A stretch of 32,835 nucleotides of DNA from an uncultured archaeon (lineage in GTDB: Archaea; Halobacteriota; Methanosarcinia; Methanosarcinales; Methanoperedenaceae): positions 1 to 32,835 of the forward strand of contig CABMII010000097.1 in the NCBI GenBank assembly GCA_902386255.1, read 5' to 3'. How positions within the stretch are numbered: the stretch's first letter is position 1; every line of letters starts with the position of its first letter. A model generated the notes under the pieces. That model saw only the letters and a list, made by a program, of their open reading frames with translations, had not been told where the DNA came from and made no database searches. Made by a program: the position numbers and the translations under genes. Of this stretch, positions 16,117-23,093 are shown in pieces.

Positions 16117-18936
16117 CTATTCTCGTCTCATCTTCAACAGGGCAAGGTTTGATTCACATCTTTCAATTATACTTCGCAATCCATTCCCTTTCATTTCTTC
16201 AAAGATGTTCTGGGGAAGCAATACATAATTCCAGTTGCGAGGCTGATTTGTGAGAGGAATGTTCTTTATTCTTGACATTTGAGAACATTTTGATACAGCC
16301 GCAATTGCTTTTATTTTTGTATCAATATCTGTATTAGCATCTTTTGTGGATTTTGTCTCAATAATATACATGTCGTCTCTGGTTTTTACTAGGAAATCCG
16401 GATAATAAGGCACTAAATGTCCCATAGAATTTATGTAAGGAATAGAGAATTGATGCACATACTGGTTGAGTTTTACATAAGATTCAACTGAGGAATCATT
16501 CTCAAGCACATCTTCTGTAAATTTTCGCTCAAAACCACCTCTGGGTGGAAAATCGATATGTGGATACAGGCATTTTTTAGTTGGGATGGCTCGTTCCATG
16601 CGGATTTTTAAACTTTTGTAGTTCGAGAGTTTTGTCCATTCAGCTTCAATAACTTCGTTTGATTTTGCATTCTGTATAAATTTCATTAGCTTTTTTCTGA
16701 CTTCAGTTATAACAAAATCAAAAACTTGCTGATTTCTCAACCTTCTCAAATTTTCATCCTGATTGAAATCGATTTTTCTTCCAAATAAATAATCTGATAT
16801 ATACTGGTCAACTATCCCTGTAATATCAGGCGCAAAACGTGTAAGCCATGCTGTTCTCTTACTTCCCCCAATGATGCCTTTGACTGCATTTCGCAGGAAT
16901 ACGCTGTACGAGAAATTTGATTCTTCCAGTTCCCATTCCCGTCTATATTTTGTATCGGGATGAAAATCTGTAATCAGTATTTTGGTCTGCATTATTTCTT
17001 CAAAAGGTTTCTCAAAAAATGGTAGTTCAGAAACGTTGAAATATGAAAAATCAATTGCTTCTTCGGTTTTATATTCGAATGACACAGGCCAGCTCATATC
17101 CAGGGTTTTAATTCTCTCCTCATCAACGGTTATGAGCACGCTTTTAGTATCAAGGGATATATCGATGGAACTGCCGCTTGCGATCGCCGCACCCGCCTCA
17201 GTCAACTGTGTGTATATTTCATTATATTTGGGGTGTTCAACTACGAAAAGAAGGTCGTATGAATTGATTAGAGGTTCTTTATTCTTGATTTTCTGATAGT
17301 TTTCATTTTTTTCAGCTTTATATTCAGGCTCAGGGAACATCTGTCTAATCCCCCTGCCTATTACCTGCTCTGTAAGAAGGTCTGAATCTGAGCGCCGAAG
17401 CACTACAAGAACACACACATTTTTAACATCGAAACCCTCCCTGAGCATAAGGACACTGACGATTACCCGCACAGGATTTGAGGCATCATCGCTTGAGAAT
17501 ACCTTATTTCGCAGGGTTTCGTAATCCTCATCCGATAGTGAATCCTTTTTTCCGATGTGCAATGTCACTACCTGCTCACCTTTAGAATCGTCGCCGTATG
17601 ATCTTCCTGTTGAATCAGTCTTTTGCTTTATATAATCTGCAATCATGTTGGCTTCTTCATTCATGTCAGCCATTACGAACATGACTGGTTTTTTGTTAAT
17701 CTTGAATTTATTAAAATCATTTAGCAAAGAGTCAAGCTTAGCAAGCCCGATATCTATCATATGCTTCTGTACTTCCGAGAGTTCGATGGGCTTGTTACTC
17801 TCATCCCGGTGGGCAGTGACCATCAATTTTTCAGATTCAGGCAGAGATTCTATTTTATTTGAAAGAAGGCTGCTTTTTTCTATGAAAAGCTGTTTTACCA
17901 GCATCGCATGCATGGCTTCGACAAGCCCGTAATCATAAACCACATGCGGGAAAAATTCTTTTTTCTTTCCCTTTATCGTGAAAGGCGTAGCGGTGAAATC
18001 AAGTTGCGTGAACAGGGCATTTTTGTTGTGTTTGATTTTCTCCCTTAATTCCTCGATAGATTCCTGCCATCTTTTTTGTTCCGCATCCGAGGCATTATGG
18101 ACGTGGTGCGCCTCGTCGTTGATGACCATGAGGTCGCCATTGTATGTCAGGAAATCCATAAAACGCTCGACGCGCTGCGATATTGCGTCATCTATACTTT
18201 CTATACCTATATCCTCGGCAAGAGTGATTTCTTTCTTCCGTGAGGTATCCATCAGTTGATGCCAGTTGGTTATCAGGATAAAAGGTGATTCCGTGAATGG
18301 AGTACTTTCCTGCAAGTCTTCTTTTGAGAATATCCTGAGATCAAAATCCTGCCTTAGGTTATCGGGCATGAACAGGGATTTATTCAGATCAGCCGTCATT
18401 GGCTGCCTTTTTCCATTCCTTTTCTTTCCCAGAAATGAATCAAGCAGCCTTTCATATACTATGTTTCCTGGGGCTACAAGTAAGAAGTGGGATGCGAACC
18501 TTTTATCATTGAGGTTTACCCTGTTCCAGTATTGCCATATTATCAGGGCGGTAAGAACCCATGTTTTCCCAGTCCCTGTTGCCATTTTGATAGCAAATCT
18601 TGGATGTTCCATGGATTCAATCCCGTGGCGCAGGTTCTCTTTTTCGAGGAGTTCACATGAGAACTGCTTGAAGAGGGTTTCGACTTGGGGAATTCCGAGA
18701 ATCTCGTAACAATAAATTATTGTCTCGATGGCACGTCTCTGGCAGGTATGGAAAGATTCACCTTCATGAGCCATATCCGAGAACCAGTAATTTATGAGTT
18801 CTCTTGTTATGTGGGTAATTTGCTTACCGTTGGCCGGAGGATAATTGTCCGCAGACCATTTTTCAATGACTGGCTCTATGGATTTAGCGAGGGGATGCTT
18901 GCCGAATAATTCTGTTTTAGATTTTGCGCGCGCCAT
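16117..18936 (-). CDS. res: type III restriction endonuclease, helicase/nuclease subunit (Res)
   Basis: A 939-residue superfamily 2 helicase with a C-terminal nuclease. Walker A is ATGTGKT at residues 119-125, the DEAH-type Walker B is NDEAHH at 273-278, motif III is DFTATP at 313-318, and motif VI is QVIGRGIRQMF near 535-545. Near the C-terminus YPDFLVK and, about a dozen residues later, YIIETKS give the PD-(D/E)xK nuclease core expected of Res. The enzyme translocates or slides on DNA and cuts when two Mod-recognised unmodified sites meet. The reading frame is intact, so it is probably functional. It starts one base after the stop of a tiny coiled-coil gene and lies about 1.06 kb downstream of mod, with a GxxExxY gene and repeats in between. 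Confidence 0.93.
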   Translation of the reverse strand: MARAKSKTELFGKHPLAKSIEPVIEKWSADNYPPANGKQITHITRELINYWFSDMAHEGESFHTCQRRAIETIIYCYEILGIPQVETLFKQFSCELLEKENLRHGIESMEHPRFAIKMATGTGKTWVLTALIIWQYWNRVNLNDKRFASHFLLVAPGNIVYERLLDSFLGKKRNGKRQPMTADLNKSLFMPDNLRQDFDLRIFSKEDLQESTPFTESPFILITNWHQLMDTSRKKEITLAEDIGIESIDDAISQRVERFMDFLTYNGDLMVINDEAHHVHNASDAEQKRWQESIEELREKIKHNKNALFTQLDFTATPFTIKGKKKEFFPHVVYDYGLVEAMHAMLVKQLFIEKSSLLSNKIESLPESEKLMVTAHRDESNKPIELSEVQKHMIDIGLAKLDSLLNDFNKFKINKKPVMFVMADMNEEANMIADYIKQKTDSTGRSYGDDSKGEQVVTLHIGKKDSLSDEDYETLRNKVFSSDDASNPVRVIVSVLMLREGFDVKNVCVLVVLRRSDSDLLTEQVIGRGIRQMFPEPEYKAEKNENYQKIKNKEPLINSYDLLFVVEHPKYNEIYTQLTEAGAAIASGSSIDISLDTKSVLITVDEERIKTLDMSWPVSFEYKTEEAIDFSYFNVSELPFFEKPFEEIMQTKILITDFHPDTKYRREWELEESNFSYSVFLRNAVKGIIGGSKRTAWLTRFAPDITGIVDQYISDYLFGRKIDFNQDENLRRLRNQQVFDFVITEVRKKLMKFIQNAKSNEVIEAEWTKLSNYKSLKIRMERAIPTKKCLYPHIDFPPRGGFERKFTEDVLENDSSVESYVKLNQYVHQFSIPYINSMGHLVPYYPDFLVKTRDDMYIIETKSTKDANTDIDTKIKAIAAVSKCSQMSRIKNIPLTNQPRNWNYVLLPQNIFEEMKGNGLRSIIERCESNLALLKMRRE

Positions 18937-18937
18937 G

Positions 18938-19078
18938 TTACAACTTCAGTTTTTCTTTTTTCCAAAGCTCTTTCCTGACCTTTTCCAGTTTTTTCAAATC
19001 CTTCTCCCTGATATCCAATTTTTCTAATGTCTCTTCAATGACCTCTCTTTTTTTCTGATTTTTGATATCATTATCCAA
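18938..19078 (-). CDS. 46-residue highly charged coiled-coil protein between mod and res
   Basis: A short frame that starts with TTG at 19078, about nine bases after a strong AAGGAGG, and ends in TAA one base before the res ATG. A GTG at 19087 is possible but abuts the ribosome binding site. The product is about half Lys/Glu/Asp/Arg with Leu, Ile and Val at roughly heptad spacing (VIEETLEKLDIREKDLKKLE), so it should be one long amphipathic helix or coiled coil; a single Trp lies near the end. The stop-to-start spacing points to translational coupling with res. It could be a Res or Mod adaptor or an assembly factor; nothing in the sequence proves this. A stop codon lies upstream in frame at 19145, so the frame is not the tail of a longer gene. 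Confidence 0.6.
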   Translation of the reverse strand: MDNDIKNQKKREVIEETLEKLDIREKDLKKLEKVRKELWKKEKLKL

Positions 19079-19196
19079 CCGTAGCACCCTCCTTTTCAGA
19101 TATGAAATTTGGTTAACCGCAGATGAATGTAAACAAACGTACGATTAGCAATGTCATATAAGACTGCAAGTTGTCCTTTATTTGAAATGACGTATA

Positions 19197-19257
19197 GTTG
19201 CCTGGTATTATAGAATTTTAAACCGCAGATGAACACAGATAAACGCAGATTTATTGC
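19197..19257 (+). repeat. 61-bp direct repeat, copy 1
   Basis: The first of two 61-base copies that differ at only a few positions (ACA versus GCT in the middle). It contains the widespread CCGCAGATGAAC..AGATAAACGCAGAT interspersed motif joined to a unique GTTGCCTGGTATTATAG leader. A degenerate third motif is at 19115-19139. The 384-base stretch 19079-19462 holds these repeats and no convincing gene. Confidence 0.85.
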
Positions 19258-19323
19258 CTGGAGTTTATCTATGACCAACAGCAGTCCGCAAAGGACGTAT
19301 TTTATCACAATAATGAATGTTGG

Positions 19324-19384
19324 TTGCCTGGTATTATAGAATTTTAAACCGCAGATGAACGCTGATAAACGCAGATTTATTGCA
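19324..19384 (+). repeat. 61-bp direct repeat, copy 2
   Basis: The second copy, exactly 127 bases after copy 1. The 66 bases between the copies are not conserved, and there are only two full copies, so this is an interspersed repeat and not a CRISPR. Confidence 0.85.
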
Positions 19385-19462
19385 CGGGATTTGTGTATGC
19401 CCGATAGCAATGATTTTTGTTTCAATTCTGGTTTATTTTTATCTGTGTTCATCTTTCTCCCT

Positions 19463-20002
19463 TTAGATACCATTCACGATTCTTTTGATTTCTACCCTTG
19501 GCTTACTGAAATTGAAAAGAAGGCAAAGTTTGAGACCCGTTATTTTGAGATAATTAAGGCATTGAGCAGTGTGAATTGTGTCTAACTCTTTTACAGCTTT
19601 TACTTCAATTATGATTTCATTTTCAACCAGAATATCTGCAATATAGTCGCCAACTAATTCGTTTTTATAATAAACTTTTAAAGGCGCCTGCTGTAAACTT
19701 TTTAATCCCCTCAGGTTTAGTTCTATATTCAGGGCATTTTCATAGACCTTTTCAAGGAAACCCGCGCCGAGAACATTACTTACTTCAAAAGCGCAACCTA
19801 TTATTTCTTCAGACAAAGCATTTAATCTGCGTTCATCACTGCCGAAACCCTGCGGGTTCTCGACTCCGCACACACGCATGGCTGCGCCATGCGTGGATAT
19901 ACCCAAACAATCTTTTTCTATACTCACCGACTCATTAAATCTGCGTTCATCTGCGTTTATCTGCGGTTCGTTCTCTATAGAATCCCTTACAACCATAATC
20001 AT
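19463..20002 (-). CDS. GxxExxY family protein, coupled to mod
   Basis: A 179-residue frame. Residues about 61-179 are a clear GxxExxY domain: LSEEIIGCAFEVSNVLGAGFLEKVYENAL contains the name motif GFLEKVY. After it come the GDYIADILVENEIIIEVKA strand with the D...E.K carboxylate pattern reminiscent of PD-(D/E)xK nucleases, and the final FSKPRVEIKRIV. The family is common near mobile DNA and its function is unknown. The ATG at 20002 overlaps the mod stop by four bases (ATGA), implying translational coupling. The first ~60 residues are not family sequence: they are translated interspersed repeat (INADERRF, GSDERRLN) and a hairpin element at 19873-19895. The functional start may therefore be the internal ATG in that hairpin (MRVCG) or the whole tail may be tolerated. 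Confidence 0.8.
   Translation of the reverse strand: MIMVVRDSIENEPQINADERRFNESVSIEKDCLGISTHGAAMRVCGVENPQGFGSDERRLNALSEEIIGCAFEVSNVLGAGFLEKVYENALNIELNLRGLKSLQQAPLKVYYKNELVGDYIADILVENEIIIEVKAVKELDTIHTAQCLNYLKITGLKLCLLFNFSKPRVEIKRIVNGI
19824..19837 (-). repeat. interspersed CGCAGATT motif, short copy
   Basis: AATCTGCGTTCATC, the reverse complement of GATGAACGCAGATT, inside the GxxExxY frame; it encodes part of the DERRLN text. It is in opposite orientation to the copies at 19197 and 19324. Confidence 0.6.
19873..19895. repeat. perfect 10-bp stem hairpin inside GxxExxY N-terminus
   Basis: CACGCATGGC-TGC-GCCATGCGTG: a perfect ten-base-pair inverted repeat with a three-base loop, within a small GC-rich block at about 19846-19905. 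Hairpins like this occur as REP-type elements in intergenic DNA. Here it lies inside a reading frame without breaking it. Confidence 0.75.
19937..19969 (-). repeat. interspersed CCGCAGATAAACGCAGATG motif, inverted copy
   Basis: On the minus strand this reads ACCGCAGATAAACGCAGATG followed by AACGCAGATTT, the same motif as in the 61-bp repeats but in the other orientation. It encodes QINADERRF in the GxxExxY frame. Together with the copies at 19115-19384 it brackets the GxxExxY core. Confidence 0.8.
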
Positions 20003-22065
20003 CTCAAATTCAGTTCTTTAGTGACAGAAGCATCATTCCCGAAAACATCCACAACGCGAACAGCAATAGTATATTTCTTGCCCTTCTTCAGGCTCGCATC
20101 AGCAACAACTGGCACAGGCTCACCCTTCTTCCTGTCCCGCATCGCCTGCCATGTGCTCCTGAACACTTCGCCGTCGTAATCCCAATCCACAGTCCAGTAA
20201 TCGATGAGCGCGGCAAAGTTCTTTGCAAGCATCTTTTCTATTTCGGGGCGCTTTTCCTCATCTTTCAGAGGAATGTCAAGGACAACATACTGTTCCATCT
20301 TTATCTGAACATCCACAGTATCGCCATACCTCTGCCGCACGTTCGGCTCGCCCATTCTGAGGTAAGGCTTCTGGTAAAAAGTGATCTTATCAGCAAGCGA
20401 GCCGCCGTTTACGCCTGTCTTTCGGAGGTATTTCAGTACATCCGAAGGTATGACTTTAAATTCACAGGATGCAATCTCTTTTTTGTTGGCTTTGAGCCTC
20501 TCAAAGTCATTATCGAAATCAAGTTCATAATCCCATGCGAGTATCACAATTTTCTTGTACCCTTTCCCATCCGCGAGATATGCCTGCTTCGCAAGGTCTA
20601 TGGCTTTCCTGCCGGTCATGGGTCTATCAGGCTCGCACACAAAGACAAGCGTACTTTTATCATCCTGCTTTATCCCGAACCCCTGCATATCCTCGCGCGG
20701 CGCCGCACCGTAGAGCTTGAGGATGATATTGTACATCTCTTTGAGCTTCACATCGCGCATGTAGATGAGCTGGCGCTGATAATTACCGAGATTTTGAATC
20801 TGGAAGGGCGCTGCGTTCTGGTTCACAAGGCGCGCACGGGTTACCTGGATGGCGGTTTTTGATAGGTCTGTAGTAATCCAGCGCCGTCCAAGCTTTTCAG
20901 CGACTGCGGCTGTGGTGCCTGAGCCGCAGAAGAAGTCGGCGATGAGGTTCCCTTCGTTGGAAGAGGCTTTGATTATACGTTCAAGAAGTTTTTCAGGTTT
21001 TTGAGTGGGATATCCCAAAATTTCATTTCCAGTCTTGCTCGGAAGTATGTCAGTCCAAATAGATTGAACCCGTCTTCCTTTTTCCAAATATTCATCCATA
21101 TATTGTTTCAAATATGGTGTGTCAGTTTTTGAGAAATAGAGAAGGTTCTTTGCTTCAAGTTCATCAATTTTTTCTTGGGTATAACTCCAATGTCTTCCTT
21201 TTGGTGGTGCAATTAATTTCCCTCTAAATATACGGCTGGGCCCTGAGCCAGGTGCAGTTATCGGACCCGCAAAAAAGCGACGACCAGTATCTTCATCAAT
21301 TTCATTAAAACGAGTATTTATGTGTTCTTCAGAATGTGAAATATAAACTGGATAGTAATTCCAAGAATTACTTTTGCTATAAATAAAAATTGAATCATGC
21401 ACTACACCAAATTTGGTTGCATCATTATGTGCACCAGTCCTTTGCCAAACAATCTCATTTAAAAAGTTCACATTTCCGAACACTTCATCCATTATAATTT
21501 TTACATAATGGCTTATATTGGGGCCTATATGCACATAGATACTTCCATCATTTGCCAGTAATTTTTTCATCAACTGCAATCTCGGATACAGCATATCCAG
21601 AAAGCTGTCAATCCCCCTGTCCCACGTATCCGTATATGCCAGCCTCTCGCTCATTGGCATCTCTTTCTCAAACGTCTGATCCCCGATTGTAACCTCATTC
21701 GGGAAATTGAAATTCTCCCCTGTATTAAAAGGTGGATCGATATAAATCAAATCAATCTGCCCCTCATACCCCTGCGCCAGCAACGCCTGCATCACAAGCA
21801 GGTTGTCGCCCCAGATGAGGCGGTTGGGCTGGGTGTCAATCTCTTTCTTCTCAGCCTCAAAGAAACTGCGAAGGTCGCCAGTGGCTTTGTTGGGGACTAC
21901 TATTTCAGCGGTCTGAAAATCCAAATCCTTCGGCGAGGGCTCTTTCCTGGGCTTGGACGCCCATATCAGGCGCGCGGTGTCGCGCTGCTTCTTCTTTTCG
22001 GCGCCGTACTGGAGGCGCTCTTCCTGGACTGTGAAGTCCGGGGTTTGGGGGAATTCGGAGGACAT
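19999..22065 (-). CDS. mod: type III restriction-modification methyltransferase subunit (Mod)
   Basis: A 688-residue DNA amino-methyltransferase. The catalytic motif IV DPPF is at residues 110-113, before the SAM-binding motif I DFFCGSGTT at 377-385; this order defines the beta class used by type III Mod proteins, which make N6-methyladenine on one strand of an asymmetric site. Before motif IV is RLIWGDNLLVMQALL, and GYPTQKPEKLLERII precedes motif I as in the family. The region between about 230 and 345 is the variable part expected to hold target recognition. The frame is complete. A TATA box lies at 22093-22101. Its stop overlaps the start of the GxxExxY gene, and res follows further down, so mod leads the operon. 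Confidence 0.95.
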   Translation of the reverse strand: MSSEFPQTPDFTVQEERLQYGAEKKKQRDTARLIWASKPRKEPSPKDLDFQTAEIVVPNKATGDLRSFFEAEKKEIDTQPNRLIWGDNLLVMQALLAQGYEGQIDLIYIDPPFNTGENFNFPNEVTIGDQTFEKEMPMSERLAYTDTWDRGIDSFLDMLYPRLQLMKKLLANDGSIYVHIGPNISHYVKIIMDEVFGNVNFLNEIVWQRTGAHNDATKFGVVHDSIFIYSKSNSWNYYPVYISHSEEHINTRFNEIDEDTGRRFFAGPITAPGSGPSRIFRGKLIAPPKGRHWSYTQEKIDELEAKNLLYFSKTDTPYLKQYMDEYLEKGRRVQSIWTDILPSKTGNEILGYPTQKPEKLLERIIKASSNEGNLIADFFCGSGTTAAVAEKLGRRWITTDLSKTAIQVTRARLVNQNAAPFQIQNLGNYQRQLIYMRDVKLKEMYNIILKLYGAAPREDMQGFGIKQDDKSTLVFVCEPDRPMTGRKAIDLAKQAYLADGKGYKKIVILAWDYELDFDNDFERLKANKKEIASCEFKVIPSDVLKYLRKTGVNGGSLADKITFYQKPYLRMGEPNVRQRYGDTVDVQIKMEQYVVLDIPLKDEEKRPEIEKMLAKNFAALIDYWTVDWDYDGEVFRSTWQAMRDRKKGEPVPVVADASLKKGKKYTIAVRVVDVFGNDASVTKELNLR

Positions 22066-22092
22066 TTTGACGATACTTTATTAATTTTCCCG

Positions 22093-22101
22093 TATAAATA
22101 A
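22093..22101 (-). promoter_or_regulatory. TATA box for the mod operon
   Basis: On the minus strand CCTTATTTATACG contains TTATTTATA centred about 32 bases before the mod start, predicting a leader of about six bases. The same 43-base gap must also hold the start of the divergent DUF2283 gene; TTTATTAA at 22077-22084 could drive that one as a leaderless transcript. Confidence 0.55.
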
Positions 22102-22108
22102 GGATTTA

Positions 22109-22333
22109 ATGAAAATAATATATGACCCACAAACCGATTCACTTACTTTGATTCTAAGAGAAATGGCTGTTAAAGAAAGCGATGAAATTCGAGAAGGTCT
22201 CATAGTCGATTACGGGGAAGATAACAAAATTGTGGCAATAGAAATGCTTGATGCCTCTGAAAATATTTCCGAACCGCAGGCTTTCCTATACGAAATCAAG
22301 AAACAGAAAGCGGCGCATAAGGCGATTGCATAA
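22109..22333 (+). CDS. DUF2283 family protein
   Basis: A 74-residue protein with the DUF2283 pattern: MKIIYDPQTDSLTLIL opening, an acidic middle (KESDEIREGLIVDYGEDNKIVAIEMLDAS) and a lysine/alanine-rich tail. The family is small, beta-rich and of unknown function, common in archaea and cyanobacteria. It is often found beside a DUF4258 partner in a toxin-antitoxin-like pair, but no such partner is visible here. It is divergent from mod with only 43 bases between the starts. The 126 bases after it (22334-22459) are C-rich and hold nothing I can name beyond an AT-rich segment before marC. Confidence 0.85.
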   Translation: MKIIYDPQTDSLTLILREMAVKESDEIREGLIVDYGEDNKIVAIEMLDASENISEPQAFLYEIKKQKAAHKAIA

Positions 22334-22459
22334 ATCCCGCGACCCCATCTCTCCCGTCACCCGCGCGCCCACGAACGCCTCACGTCTCTGCGCTCGATAC
22401 AAGACTTCTGGAAATATCTATCCAAAACATTCAATAGCATTTAAAGAATAGTATCAGTA

Positions 22460-23092
22460 ATGACCCCGGAGCTTACCTTCCTCATTTATGCCTTCACATC
22501 CATCTTCGCAATCGTCAATCCGGTCAGCGGCGTGATGGCTTTTATTTCAATGACCACACACATGAGCAAGGCTGATAAGATTTATGTGGCAAGGCGGTCG
22601 GTACTTATCGCCTGCGTCATTGCGCTAATCTTCTCAGTATTAGGGGACTTTATTTTAAGACTTTTTAACATAACAGCCGATTCCTTAAGGGTGGCGGGCG
22701 GCGTCTTACTTTTCCTTGTAGCAATTGACATGCTGTTTGCAAGAACCACGCGTGAAAGCATCACATCAGAGGAATTAAAAGATGCGGCGCAGAGGGAAAA
22801 CATATCGATATTCCCTATTGCAATGCCCCTCCTGACAGGACCGGGAGCGATTACCACGATAATAGTACTGATAAAGACTGCAGACAGCCTCGACTTAAAA
22901 CTGGTGGTTATAGGCGCAATCCTGCTCACTTTTATTTTTACTTTTTTAATCTTCAGGTTTTCTGATTACTTTAACAGGGTGGTCGGGATGACAGGCATGC
23001 TTGTCATGACACGGATTATGGGTCTTTTCCTGGCTGCAATAGCAGTTGATTTTATCTCTACCGGAATTAAAGGAATATTCGGCCTGAGTTGA
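22460..23092 (+). CDS. MarC/NAAT family integral membrane protein
   Basis: A 210-residue membrane protein with about six hydrophobic segments. Family sequence is clear: FTSIFAIVNPVSGVMAFISMT near the start, GGVLLFLVAIDML, the PIAMPLLTGPGAITTIIVL motif in the middle, and MTRIMGLFLAAIAVDFISTGIKG at the end. MarC proteins were once linked to multiple antibiotic resistance and are related to neutral amino-acid transporters; the substrate is unsettled. The stop is separated from the next start by one base, so it is co-translated with the cofactor-synthesis genes downstream, and it may carry a precursor or product of that pathway. That last point is only inference. Confidence 0.9.
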   Translation: MTPELTFLIYAFTSIFAIVNPVSGVMAFISMTTHMSKADKIYVARRSVLIACVIALIFSVLGDFILRLFNITADSLRVAGGVLLFLVAIDMLFARTTRESITSEELKDAAQRENISIFPIAMPLLTGPGAITTIIVLIKTADSLDLKLVVIGAILLTFIFTFLIFRFSDYFNRVVGMTGMLVMTRIMGLFLAAIAVDFISTGIKGIFGLS

Positions 23093-23093
23093 A

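Noticed and set aside
19115-19384. CRISPR-like repeats
   Set aside because: Only two full copies, 61 bases each and 66 bases apart, with no uniform spacer set and no cas genes nearby; the motif is a known kind of interspersed repeat.
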